From positions 1 to 24,535 of IMG/VR virus record IMGVR_UViG_3300009149_000264: 24,535 bases of DNA; one strand, written 5' to 3'. Origin of the DNA: a virus. The notes below the pieces were generated by a model, which did no database searches, had not been told where the DNA came from, and saw only the letters and a program-made list of their open reading frames with translations. Made by a program: the position numbers and the translations under genes. Below are positions 14,606 to 22,634 of the stretch, piece by piece; position 1 is the stretch's first letter, and every line of letters begins with the position of its first letter.

Positions 14606-16780
14606 ATGAATAAATCACAACGAATTCATTTAAGTAGTGGTGACACTGGAAACGATAATCAAGATAAATATATTAAGGTCAAACTCGAACAAGATGTCGA
14701 TACTCTTGAATTTATGTCGATAAGTCTTGGTACTACGGATGTATATCAAAATTTTAATTCAGATTATGGTGTTTTAATTGGAAGAGTTATTGCTTATGGT
14801 GGTGTTGGAATTCCTAATGCTAAAATTAGCATATTTATCCCATTAACTGATGAAGATGCACAAGACCCAGATATATATAGTTTCTATCCATATAAAACAC
14901 CAAGAGATAAGAATAATGATGGTAAAAGATATAATTTATTACCAAGAGTTGCAGAATTAGATAAGACAGGGCAAATATCACCAAAACAACCATTTGGTAG
15001 TTTTCCTATTAAAGAAGAAGTTGTGGGAAATCAACCAATTCTTGAGGTTTATAAAAAATATTATAAATATACTGCATTAACAAATGATTCTGGTGATTAT
15101 ATGATTTTTGGTGTCCCAACTGGTACACAAACAGTTCATTTAAGTCTCGATATTACCGATATTGGTGAATTTAGTATGACACCTGCTGCAATGGTAACTA
15201 ATTTAGGTTATTCACCTAATCTATTTACAGATAATAATACCAAAATTAAACCAAGTACCGATTTAAATGATTTACCTAATATTGAAACGCAAGAAATTAC
15301 TGTTGATGTTAGACCTTTCTGGGGTGATACAGAAAATTTCGAAATTGGAATAACAAGACAAGATTTTAGAGTTCGTTCGATTTTAAGTAACTCATTTACT
15401 GTTTTTGGTAGTGTGTTTACTGATAGTAATAATACAATTTGGGGTCAAGATTTAGTTAAATTTGATTCAAGAATTAATGAATTAAATAAACTTAATGAAG
15501 ATGAATGGGAAAGTGCTAGTATTTCAACTAAAAGAATTGGTTTAATATCGGAAAAAATATATTATTATCCTGTTGATGTCTCGGATGAAGAAATTGATGC
15601 AAGCATTATTAATCCAAATAACGATCCACTTTATGAAAAGATGAAAATTTTAGATAAATCAGACTATTCAGTATATAAAAGAAATGGTGATTTTGCATTT
15701 ATAATTAATTGTAATAGAAATAAAATAATTACTGATGATAGGGGTAATAAAATATTAATTGATAATAATTCAATTGATGGGGTTTTTAGTAAGTTTAGAG
15801 GATTTATTACTCTTGAATTATCGTTAAATGATGTTCCTTCTAATGCAACTTCCGATATTAGTACAAGTATTAAATTAGAAAATATTAGATTTAAATTAAA
15901 ATTTCCTCAACAAGCACCAAGAAATGGTAGTTTTAATTTAGAGGAACAACAATCTAATGAAAATAATATATGGAGAAATCAATCATTTACTTTTGAAAAT
16001 TCAAAATATTATAGTTTTTCTAGGTTTCATGGTACAGTTTATTGTCAAAATGAAGAAGATAATAGTTCTAATTATGAAACTTGGAGAAACAATCAATTAC
16101 GTTCATTTAATGGTTTTTGGAATGAAGATAAAATTAATTATGCTGGAAATAAATTACATTTCTGGAATTCTGGAATAATATTAAGTAGTGATATTATTAA
16201 TGATGAATATGATATTGATAATAAGAAAATGGAATTTCCATCTAATTGTATTGTGCATGGGAATTATAAGGGATTTGGTGCACAATGGATGAATTTAAGT
16301 ATTTATTTACCACAAACAACATTAGTTAATGGTAAATATAAGAAAATTGATTATGTCAGGGGTTTAACCAATTTTAGTAGACAAACTAAAGGAGAACGTT
16401 GGTCAGAATATAATAATTATTATTATTTTGATAATACTCAAGATATTGCTGCTGGTGATGTTAATACTAAGTTTTTTGCTCGTTCTGATTTACATTGGAC
16501 TGATATTATTGAAGTGCCATTATCTGATATTCAAAAAATGAAAAAAATTAATAAAAAAGGTTTTACTCTTACAGAATTACCATTAACTGGTGAAACATAT
16601 AGGAATGGTGATTATATTCCAGTAAACCCTACAATTAATTGGGATAGTGCTTGTCCATTAAACGGAGGTAAGGTTAATGGTGAACCAACAGCACCGTCTG
16701 ATAAAGAAACATATTTTTATAAGGGTATTGGTAGTGCAAATTGTATTGATTATTTATATGAAATTGGTATTGTTACTTAA
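14606..16780 (+). CDS. Large virion protein with carboxypeptidase-regulatory-like domain
   Basis: The 724-residue protein has a bipartite beta domain near its N-terminus: GRVIAYGGVGIPNAKISIFI (59-78), then TNDSGDYMIFGVPTGTQTVH (159-178). This is the two-part signature of carboxypeptidase-regulatory/Ig-like folds (G-x-V...G-x-P-x-x-x-A-x-V, then D-x-x-G-x-Y...P-x-G). Between them lies an 80-residue insertion rich in D, P and K. The rest is Asn/Ser/aromatic-rich with repeated short beta stretches, as in fibre or baseplate appendage proteins. It begins a late unit of three such genes on the plus strand, so a tail fibre or baseplate outer component is likely. No signal peptide is seen, so it is assembled into virions in the cytoplasm. 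The specific role is inferred. Confidence 0.72.
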   Translation: MNKSQRIHLSSGDTGNDNQDKYIKVKLEQDVDTLEFMSISLGTTDVYQNFNSDYGVLIGRVIAYGGVGIPNAKISIFIPLTDEDAQDPDIYSFYPYKTPRDKNNDGKRYNLLPRVAELDKTGQISPKQPFGSFPIKEEVVGNQPILEVYKKYYKYTALTNDSGDYMIFGVPTGTQTVHLSLDITDIGEFSMTPAAMVTNLGYSPNLFTDNNTKIKPSTDLNDLPNIETQEITVDVRPFWGDTENFEIGITRQDFRVRSILSNSFTVFGSVFTDSNNTIWGQDLVKFDSRINELNKLNEDEWESASISTKRIGLISEKIYYYPVDVSDEEIDASIINPNNDPLYEKMKILDKSDYSVYKRNGDFAFIINCNRNKIITDDRGNKILIDNNSIDGVFSKFRGFITLELSLNDVPSNATSDISTSIKLENIRFKLKFPQQAPRNGSFNLEEQQSNENNIWRNQSFTFENSKYYSFSRFHGTVYCQNEEDNSSNYETWRNNQLRSFNGFWNEDKINYAGNKLHFWNSGIILSSDIINDEYDIDNKKMEFPSNCIVHGNYKGFGAQWMNLSIYLPQTTLVNGKYKKIDYVRGLTNFSRQTKGERWSEYNNYYYFDNTQDIAAGDVNTKFFARSDLHWTDIIEVPLSDIQKMKKINKKGFTLTELPLTGETYRNGDYIPVNPTINWDSACPLNGGKVNGEPTAPSDKETYFYKGIGSANCIDYLYEIGIVT

Positions 16781-16789
16781 TTATTTTAT

Positions 16790-16799
16790 TGTATTTATT
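16790..16799 (+). promoter_or_regulatory. Candidate late promoter (TGTATTTATT) immediately before 531-aa gene
   Basis: TGTATTTATT ends only 4 nt before the ATG at 16804. If this is a -10-type element the transcript would be leaderless or would start inside the gene, so it is the weakest of the nine copies. Confidence 0.35.
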
Positions 16800-16803
16800 G
16801 TAA

Positions 16804-18399
16804 ATGGATTATAAACAAGAAATATTACTTGGTAGTGAAAAAAACATTAAGAGCGTTAATGTTGATAACAACAATAAAATTGAGATTACTAATAACGTAT
16901 CTGAACTTAATGAATTTACTGTTAATGATGTTGTAAATAGTAGTTTAACTTTTGATGTCGAAAGAGAAAAAAAACAGATTTATCGATTTTATGGTAGAAT
17001 TGAATTTATATCATTATTAAATGGTCTTAGTAATGATTATTCGCAATTACAAGATTTCTTTACAATAATACAATCAGGAGAAACAAAAAACTTAATAAAT
17101 TCCTTTAATTTTTATTTAGTTGCACCTAGTTCCAATGAGGAATATTATAATATTTCTGGCGATAGTTATCTAAGAAGTTTTGATGTAATTTCAAATAGAT
17201 TAGATTTTGAAATATATAATGCAGGATTTAGTAATAATTTATATGGTGAACAAGTCTATATATTCAATTTTAAGAGCGATTTTGACGTTAGTAATTATTT
17301 TGATAGTCTAGGCTTCCCTTTAACAGAAATGTTCATATATGCTCAATATAAGCCTCAAGGGGGTGAAGAAATGTCATTCACCACATGGACAATTCCCACA
17401 GGACTTCCAAATAAGGGGTTATTTTATAATAAAATTTTAAGTGTTGATCACGTTGTTGAAACAAATGATGAAGATAATATTATGGATGTCATAACATATA
17501 TACCATCAGAATATTTTCAGGAACAAACCCAAATACAAAAATTTTATATTAAAACACCATATGATAATAATACTAAGTGGTTGGAATGGACATATAACCC
17601 ATTTATATCATTAAGATTACGATATCTTGATGGTGTTGTTAGTACAGCACCATTAAGTGAAATTGCTGAAAATTCATCTTTATTAAGTATTCAAGTTTAC
17701 GGTGTATCATCAACAAATTTTACCGCAACCAAATTATTAAAAAAATCGATAATCAATTCTGTTAGAACTGTTGATAAATGGGATTCAGGAATAACAAATA
17801 ATTATATGTGGAATTATAATTCTGGAGAATTATATTTTCAATCGTCAGGCACATATGAAATTAATTTTCAAACCGAAATTAGATTACCAATACATACCGA
17901 TAAATATATTGATGAAACATATTTAGAAGAGTTTTCAAATGGTAGTTGGGGTGAAATTCCTAATACAAGGAGAAAATACCAAATCAGTAGTCCAATACAA
18001 GGAACTAACATTATAAAATCATTTGGAATTGGTGATGGTATTAGAGTTAGAATATCAGTAATACCAAATCCTGATGAAAGAAAGGTTGATATTATTCCAG
18101 ATTATGCAAAAATGATTGAAAGTGATGGTAAATATGTTTGGCGTGATATTTTACCACAAGGATATGTTGACCCAATTACTAATCTTGGTGTTGATTATCC
18201 ATTTTTAAACGGAAAAAGGTATTTATTTAAAACAGTTGTTTTTGATGTTTCACCGAATTTAAGTAACGAGTCTTATAATAAACATCAAAATACAATTGAC
18301 GTATTTAATGAAATATCCTATTATAAGAATGCAACAACACTAGATTTAACGCCAGCAACCAATAATCAATTGAATAATATAGGTAAACCATGTCAATAA
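16804..18399 (+). CDS. Probable tail fibre/baseplate appendage protein (531 aa)
   Basis: No family is recognised. The sequence is Asn/Ser/Tyr/Phe-rich with many short beta stretches, for example KKQIYRFYGRIEFISLL (about 56-72), EQVYIFNFKSDFDVSNYFD (about 147-165) and SFTTWTIPTG near 194-203. Low charge and aromatic density are typical of fibre and baseplate appendage proteins. It lies between the 724-aa gene (23-nt gap) and the 275-aa gene (10-nt overlap), forming a three-gene virion cassette on the plus strand. The stop lies inside the start of the next gene, so the two are coupled. Confidence 0.68.
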   Translation: MDYKQEILLGSEKNIKSVNVDNNNKIEITNNVSELNEFTVNDVVNSSLTFDVEREKKQIYRFYGRIEFISLLNGLSNDYSQLQDFFTIIQSGETKNLINSFNFYLVAPSSNEEYYNISGDSYLRSFDVISNRLDFEIYNAGFSNNLYGEQVYIFNFKSDFDVSNYFDSLGFPLTEMFIYAQYKPQGGEEMSFTTWTIPTGLPNKGLFYNKILSVDHVVETNDEDNIMDVITYIPSEYFQEQTQIQKFYIKTPYDNNTKWLEWTYNPFISLRLRYLDGVVSTAPLSEIAENSSLLSIQVYGVSSTNFTATKLLKKSIINSVRTVDKWDSGITNNYMWNYNSGELYFQSSGTYEINFQTEIRLPIHTDKYIDETYLEEFSNGSWGEIPNTRRKYQISSPIQGTNIIKSFGIGDGIRVRISVIPNPDERKVDIIPDYAKMIESDGKYVWRDILPQGYVDPITNLGVDYPFLNGKRYLFKTVVFDVSPNLSNESYNKHQNTIDVFNEISYYKNATTLDLTPATNNQLNNIGKPCQ

Positions 18400-19217
18400 T
18401 TAAAGAAACAATAAAATTAAATATTAATAATACTGGTTCAACAATTATTTTTGGATTAGGTGGTAATAATCATTTTAGTGGTTATCAAAACGAAATAAAT
18501 GATCTAACAGAAGAAACTAAAATTGAATTAACAAACAATATTATTGATTATGAGGTTACTAGGTTTCAGTATGGTGGAAATTTAGTAAATTTAAATTTTT
18601 ATTTAACTACTGGTTTAACATATTATAATAGTTTTATTGATGGTGCAGGATTTTCACGAAATGAGGTTGATTCGAGAAATCTTAAATTACATAATAGTTT
18701 CTTTATTATGGATTTTTATGATTCTTATGATAATAATACACAAACAAAAATATTCACAATTTATCAAACACAAATATTAAATGGAAATGAATTTGATAAT
18801 ATACAAATACCGTCATATCGAATATATCACGATTCAATTAATCAATTTTATAGTTGGTATCTTCCCAAATCATTTATTGCTGAACAAACTGGTTCAACTA
18901 TAACTGGTTATGTGAAATTTAGTTTTTATAATGCAAAATATGGTAGTTTAGCTTTATTTTATAATAAAGATAATCAAAGTAATACAACACCAGAAAAAAT
19001 ATATTTTAAAGTAAAATTAGATTTAAGTTCCTTGACATGGGAATTTGATTATTCTGGAATTAATTTTCCACCAGATGTAACAGCATATCAATTACCACTT
19101 AATAATTTATATTCACAAAAAGTTAATGATGGGATTCAAAATTTTGATAATAAACAACAGGTTCACCCAAGTGGAAACACATTCCAAGTTTCTGGTGGAA
19201 CTTATACAATATTATAA
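18390..19217 (+). CDS. Probable virion appendage protein (275 aa)
   Basis: The 275 residues share the Asn/Tyr/Phe/Ser-rich, beta-prone composition of the preceding protein (for example NLVNLNFYLTTGLTYYNSF, about 63-81) and have no recognisable domain. The C-terminus, NTFQVSGGTYTIL, looks like a final beta strand. It starts 10 nt inside the 531-aa gene and ends overlapping the convergent gp15-like gene by 16 nt. No terminator fits between the two, so antisense transcription through both 3' ends is expected. Likely a partner of the preceding gene product in a fibre or baseplate. Confidence 0.65.
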   Translation: MSIIKETIKLNINNTGSTIIFGLGGNNHFSGYQNEINDLTEETKIELTNNIIDYEVTRFQYGGNLVNLNFYLTTGLTYYNSFIDGAGFSRNEVDSRNLKLHNSFFIMDFYDSYDNNTQTKIFTIYQTQILNGNEFDNIQIPSYRIYHDSINQFYSWYLPKSFIAEQTGSTITGYVKFSFYNAKYGSLALFYNKDNQSNTTPEKIYFKVKLDLSSLTWEFDYSGINFPPDVTAYQLPLNNLYSQKVNDGIQNFDNKQQVHPSGNTFQVSGGTYTIL

Positions 19218-19966
19218 CCAATTCTTGTTTTTCTGATTGTTTTAACTATTTCAAATTCCTTTTCGTCTTGAATAAAACCTAATATTTTTAATGCGTACTT
19301 CGAAACGAAGAAACGGTCACCATCAATATTTTCAATTGGATTGGCTTCAGCAAAACCTTCAAATAATAACGGCATTGGACTTCCATTAACCCAAATATAT
19401 CCTTGTTGTGATGCAAAATATTTCAAAATTTGTTCATCATAACTATTTACATCAACCCTATATTTAGTAAATAATGCAACTTCATAAACCATATCAACAT
19501 TTACTGGTTCAGGCATTCTAAATTGTAAATAAATAACCTGACCTTCATCCAAAATTGGGACATTTACATATCTGAACTTACGTGGTTGTGGAATTCTATG
19601 TTTTGTACCAAGTCTCGTTCCCTTTTGTTTATCAATACGTCTAACGGTAATATATGGTGTTGGAACGTTTTTATTGTTATCCATGAATTTCCAAGTTTTA
19701 CTAAACTCACCCCAACGGTCATTATCTAAATAAAATGTTGGTACAATTTCACCATCAAGAGTTAATCTCATCCCATCAAGATTAACAAAATCAAAAAGTG
19801 TTCGGTCTAAATCTTCAAATAATATGGTTCTTGGAAGATATTTAGTTTTTTCATCAGTTTGATTCATAAGTTCTTCAATCCTATCGAAACCATATTTAAG
19901 ATATTCAGTACCAATCTTTGGTGGATTAATATCAAGAGTTAATTTTTTCTTTTTTGGAACTGCCAT
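19202..19966 (-). CDS. T4 gp15-like tail completion / sheath terminator protein
   Basis: The C-terminal half aligns by eye with T4 gp15, which caps the tail and joins it to the head. Here PVNVDMVYEVALFTKYRVD (about 151-169) and DEQILKYFASQQ correspond to gp15's IKMIYELSIFTRYEDD and VEQILPYF. They are followed by ENIDGDRFFVSKYALKILGF (about 213-232), corresponding to the IDGDNLSRRRIEWSLTFEV region. At 254 residues it is close to gp15's 272. The N-terminus is basic (MAVPKKKK). In T4 gp15 is encoded shortly before the sheath (gp18) and tube (gp19). The same order holds here along the minus strand, interrupted by the plus-strand fibre block. Its late-promoter motif is 14 nt upstream. The alignment is from memory, so I am moderately sure. 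Confidence 0.62.
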   Translation of the reverse strand: MAVPKKKKLTLDINPPKIGTEYLKYGFDRIEELMNQTDEKTKYLPRTILFEDLDRTLFDFVNLDGMRLTLDGEIVPTFYLDNDRWGEFSKTWKFMDNNKNVPTPYITVRRIDKQKGTRLGTKHRIPQPRKFRYVNVPILDEGQVIYLQFRMPEPVNVDMVYEVALFTKYRVDVNSYDEQILKYFASQQGYIWVNGSPMPLLFEGFAEANPIENIDGDRFFVSKYALKILGFIQDEKEFEIVKTIRKTRIGYNIV

Positions 19967-19980
19967 GTAATCAATTTTTA

Positions 19981-19990
19981 TATAAATACT
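19981..19990 (-). promoter_or_regulatory. Candidate late promoter (AGTATTTATA) of gp15-like gene
   Basis: Minus-strand AGTATTTATA followed by TAAAAATTG, 14 nt before the ATG at 19966. It sits back to back with the host-type promoter at 19992-20022, so late and early classes diverge from one 75-bp gap. Confidence 0.55.
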
Positions 19991-19991
19991 C

Positions 19992-20022
19992 TTTGATTTT
20001 AAATTTTAAATAATTACATTTG
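19992..20022 (+). promoter_or_regulatory. Bacteroidota-type promoter (TTTG - 19 bp - TACATTTG)
   Basis: TTTG at 19992-19995 and TACATTTG at 20015-20022 match both halves of the Bacteroides consensus with a 19-bp spacer. The start of transcription is expected near 20028, leaving a leader of about 14 nt before ATG 20042. It drives the KTSC/dUTPase/ThyA run. Confidence 0.72.
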
Positions 20023-20041
20023 CTAACTTAATATCATTATT

Positions 20042-20377
20042 ATGCTAGTAGAACGTAAAGAAATTTTGAATGAAGACAATAGTATTGGTTATATCGAATC
20101 CGTTTTTAAATCCGATAATATATTAAAAACCACATATTTTCCTAAAATGCAAAGACTTTATATTGCATTTAGTCGTGGTGATACCTATTCTTATGGAAAC
20201 ATTAGTCCAGAATTTTATGAAGAATTTGAACAAGCCGAATCACATGGGAAGTTTTTTTATAAGAACATTAATAAGAAAAAACAATATCCATATCGTAGAG
20301 AGTTTACTTTATACCCTACTGAAGTGAAAGATTTAAAAGAAATTGTTGAAAATAATAAAACTGAAGAAGATGATTAG
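20042..20377 (+). CDS. KTSC-domain protein (111 aa)
   Basis: Residues about 25-80 match the small KTSC domain: a strand pair MQRLYIAFSRGDTYSYGNIS followed by EFYEEFEQAESHGKFFYKNI. This has the typical L-x-V-x-F-x-x-G-x-x-Y-x-Y and A-x-S-x-G-x-x-F pattern. The domain is common in phages and may bind nucleic acid, but its role is not established. The C-terminus is acidic (ENNKTEEDD). It is the first gene after the host-type promoter, so probably early. Its TAG stop overlaps the next start by 8 nt. Confidence 0.82.
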   Translation: MLVERKEILNEDNSIGYIESVFKSDNILKTTYFPKMQRLYIAFSRGDTYSYGNISPEFYEEFEQAESHGKFFYKNINKKKQYPYRREFTLYPTEVKDLKEIVENNKTEEDD

Positions 20378-20675
20378 TCCTGATGAATATGAAAACCAAA
20401 TTTCATTACTTAAAGAAGCATTGAAATTTTATGCCGACCCAAATAATTATATGGCAAAAACCGAACATTCGTTTCCGATAATGTATAAGGATGTTGGTCA
20501 TCAAGCCAGATTTGCACTTGAACAATTAAAAATTGTTGAAGAAGCAAATGAAAAAATTAAAAATGATTATGATAGAATTATTGATGATACCATTAAATTA
20601 ATCGAAAACCACCCAATTAATTTAACTGATACAATAAAAAATTTAAAAGATTTGGATAATTTGAAAATTATATAG
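20370..20675 (+). CDS. Hypothetical 101-aa phage protein
   Basis: I chose ATG 20370 (MISPDEYENQ) over an in-frame ATG 27 nt upstream. It sits right after a purine-rich GAAGAAG and overlaps the preceding stop by only 8 nt, the spacing seen elsewhere here. The N-terminal half has the LKEALKFYADPNNY...DVGHQARFALEQLK pattern, which recurs in many uncharacterised phage proteins. The rest is a charged helical tail. Function is unknown. Its position in the early operon before dUTPase suggests an accessory role in takeover or nucleotide metabolism, without firmer evidence. Confidence 0.72.
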   Translation: MISPDEYENQISLLKEALKFYADPNNYMAKTEHSFPIMYKDVGHQARFALEQLKIVEEANEKIKNDYDRIIDDTIKLIENHPINLTDTIKNLKDLDNLKII

Positions 20676-20734
20676 CATTTATTGATTTTTCATAGGATTA
20701 AATATTATTAAACAAAAAAGAGATAAATCAATAT

Positions 20735-21208
20735 ATGAAGTTGTTAGTAAAATATCATAATGAAAATTGTAGGATTGAATCACATGGGGCATGGTTTGAT
20801 TTAAAATCTGCTGAAAATGTTAAATTAAAGAAATTAGAATTTAAGCTAATTAAATTAGGTGTATCAATTAAATTACCCAAATATTTTCAAGCAAATATTG
20901 TACCTAGAAGTGGAACGTACAAAAAATATAATATAATTCAAGCTAATCATTATGGTGTTGTAGACGGTCCTGATAAAATTAGTGATGGGTATTCAGGAAA
21001 TAATGATATTTGGATGTTTCCTGCTATTGCGTTAGAAAATTCAAGCATTAATGAAGGTGAAAGAATTTGTCAATTTGAAATTAGACCAATAATGAATGCT
21101 CCTTGGTATGTGAAATTAAAATGGGTTTTAAATAATAAAATTAAAATAATTGAAGTTCAAAATTTAATATCTGACAATAGAGGTGGTTTTGGTTCTACTG
21201 GTAATTAA
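20735..21208 (+). CDS. dut: dUTPase (trimeric type)
   Basis: dUTPase splits dUTP into dUMP and pyrophosphate, keeping uracil out of DNA and feeding dUMP to the ThyA encoded 16 nt downstream. The conserved motifs are visible: I, WFDLKSA (20-26); II, PRSGT (57-61); III, GVVDGPDKISDGYSG (74-88); IV, ERICQFEI (109-116); and V, RGGFGSTG near the C-terminus. At 157 residues it has normal length for a homotrimer. Motif III is longer than usual: several residues (GPDKIS) separate the G-V-V-D start from the G-Y-x-G end, where standard enzymes have only two or three. Otherwise it looks functional. A 59-nt gap precedes it with no recognisable promoter. Confidence 0.92.
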   Translation: MKLLVKYHNENCRIESHGAWFDLKSAENVKLKKLEFKLIKLGVSIKLPKYFQANIVPRSGTYKKYNIIQANHYGVVDGPDKISDGYSGNNDIWMFPAIALENSSINEGERICQFEIRPIMNAPWYVKLKWVLNNKIKIIEVQNLISDNRGGFGSTGN

Positions 21209-21224
21209 ATAATAAAAAGATAAT

Positions 21225-22055
21225 ATGATTAAAGCAGATAAATATTACATCGATAATTTAAATAGTATTAAAACTGATGGTGTCCTAGATGAAAATCCAA
21301 GACCTAAATATAAAGATGGAACACCAGCACACACTAAATTTATTACACAAGTAGTCGAATATTATGATATTTCAAAAAATGAATTTCCAATAACAACATT
21401 AAGAAATACAGCAATAAAAACAGGTATTAGAGAAATTCTTTGGATTTATCAAAAACAATCAAATTCATTAAAAATTGCAAGAGAAATGGGTATTGGTTGG
21501 TGGGATGAATGGAATATTGGTAATGATACTATTGGTGAGAGATATGGAAAAACAGTTAGAAATTATGATATGATGAATAATCTATTAAATAATTTAAAAA
21601 AAGACCCATTTGGTAGAAGACATATTCTTAATTTATATCAAGAATCTGATTTAAATAATTCGAAAGGTTTATATCCTTGTTGTTATGAAACTATATGGTC
21701 AGTTAGAAAAATTAATGGTGAATTTTATTTAGATTTAACAATGATTCAAAGAAGTAATGATTATATAATGGCTGGATACATTAATAAAATACAATATGTT
21801 GCCTTTCAAATGATGGTTGCATCACATTTAAATTATAATGTGGGTATGTTTTGTCATTTTGTTCAGAATTTACATGTTTATGATAGACATAATAATGCAA
21901 TGGATGAAATTCTTAATAAAACCCCATTAAATATTCAACCATCAATTAAAATTAAAGAAAATAAAAATTTTTATGATTTTAATGTTGATGATTTTGAAAT
22001 AAAAAATATTGAAGGAATCATGAAATTAAACTCTGAATTAGAAATTGCAATTTAA
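21225..22055 (+). CDS. thyA: Thymidylate synthase (ThyA)
   Basis: ThyA methylates dUMP to dTMP using methylene-tetrahydrofolate. The catalytic site is YPCCYETIW (150-158), with C152 as nucleophile. It is followed by QRSNDY (175-180, phosphate binding and Asp) and GYINKIQY, whose Asn fits a dUMP rather than dCMP substrate. NLHVYDRH (about 215-222) contains the H-x-Y pair. The PC-x-YET form and 276-residue length resemble the Bacillus subtilis/phage phi3T branch rather than the E. coli type. GTPAHTKF near 32-39 and RRHILNLYQ (131-139) are also typical. It follows dUTPase directly, giving a dUTP to dUMP to dTMP route. All key residues seem intact. Confidence 0.93.
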   Translation: MIKADKYYIDNLNSIKTDGVLDENPRPKYKDGTPAHTKFITQVVEYYDISKNEFPITTLRNTAIKTGIREILWIYQKQSNSLKIAREMGIGWWDEWNIGNDTIGERYGKTVRNYDMMNNLLNNLKKDPFGRRHILNLYQESDLNNSKGLYPCCYETIWSVRKINGEFYLDLTMIQRSNDYIMAGYINKIQYVAFQMMVASHLNYNVGMFCHFVQNLHVYDRHNNAMDEILNKTPLNIQPSIKIKENKNFYDFNVDDFEIKNIEGIMKLNSELEIAI

Positions 22056-22064
22056 ATAAATTGA

Positions 22065-22304
22065 ATGATAATATTGTATATAGTAATATTACTGTTGATA
22101 ATGGTAATAATTATGTTAGTAATAACATTGTTACTATTTACAAAAAAATCAACATATTTATGTAATAAAGAAAAAGAATATATTATCTTCGTTATGGATA
22201 TTTTTAAAGAATTCGGTAATGATTTAGGAATCCAATCCAAAGATCAACATAAACAATTAGTAGAGGAACTTGAAAAAATAAAAACAAAACACTTAAAAAA
22301 ATGA
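22065..22304 (+). CDS. Small single-pass membrane protein (79 aa)
   Basis: Residues 2-26 are an unbroken hydrophobic segment (IILYIVILLLIMVIIMLVIT and on to LLLF) followed by KK, predicting one N-terminal transmembrane helix with the charged remainder in the cytoplasm. The tail is a Lys/Glu-rich helix (VEELEKIKTKHLKK). No family is recognised. It starts 9 nt after ThyA and overlaps the next gene by ATGA. A role at the host membrane, such as exclusion or lysis timing, is conceivable but unsupported. Confidence 0.65.
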   Translation: MIILYIVILLLIMVIIMLVITLLLFTKKSTYLCNKEKEYIIFVMDIFKEFGNDLGIQSKDQHKQLVEELEKIKTKHLKK

Positions 22305-22576
22305 ATAAGCTAGAAATTATAAATGAACATTTAGAAGAAATGGAAATCCAAACATTATCTGCTGATGGTTTTGATGATGCAATATTAGGAATTGTGACTG
22401 ATTTCAATTCCTCTGAAAGAATAGCATATTCAGTAACAAAATGTATTGAAATTTTAATGACTCGTGATAACATGAGCATGGAAGATGCTGTTGAATATTT
22501 TGATTTTAATGTCAGGGGAGCATATATGGGTGTTGGAACACCGTTATGGATTGATGATGGAATGTTTAGTGATTAA
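22301..22576 (+). CDS. Conserved hypothetical phage protein (91 aa)
   Basis: This protein belongs to a pattern I recognise from many phages without known function: an N-terminal helix, GFDDAILGIV (around 23-32), then CIEILMTRDNMSMEDAVEYF (about 48-67) and a short C-terminal module, FNVRGAYMGVGTPLWIDDG (69-87). It overlaps the membrane-protein gene by 4 nt (ATGA) and ends the early plus-strand run. A second, frameshifted copy of its C-terminal module (TPLYIDDG) lies after the next gene, at 23436-23483. Confidence 0.78.
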   Translation: MNKLEIINEHLEEMEIQTLSADGFDDAILGIVTDFNSSERIAYSVTKCIEILMTRDNMSMEDAVEYFDFNVRGAYMGVGTPLWIDDGMFSD

Positions 22577-22609
22577 ATATTAAACGATTATTTATTTTTA
22601 TATAGATTT

Positions 22610-22619
22610 AGTATTTATA
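22610..22619 (+). promoter_or_regulatory. Candidate late promoter (AGTATTTATA) of LRR fibre gene
   Basis: AGTATTTATA lies in the 58-nt gap after the early run, 15 nt before ATG 22635, and is followed by TGAAAAT. It separates a late, virion-type gene from the metabolic operon on the same strand. Confidence 0.52.
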
Positions 22620-22634
22620 TGAAAATAAATTATT

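Noticed and set aside
14542-14613. A 23-codon ORF (MKINSNKLGF...) overlapping the start of the 724-aa gene
   Set aside because: It spans the late-promoter motif, which would be untranscribed from that promoter, and has no supporting features; likely chance.
16298-18227. AGTATTTATT at 16298-16307 and GGTATTTATT at 18218-18227
   Set aside because: Both are inside coding regions with no gene start downstream. They show the background rate of this A/T motif, which is why the promoter claim needs genome-wide statistics.
21675-21700. PCC in place of the familiar PCH in ThyA as a damaged active site
   Set aside because: The Bacillus/phi3T branch of ThyA has PC-x-YET here; the nucleophile Cys is present and the rest of the site is intact.
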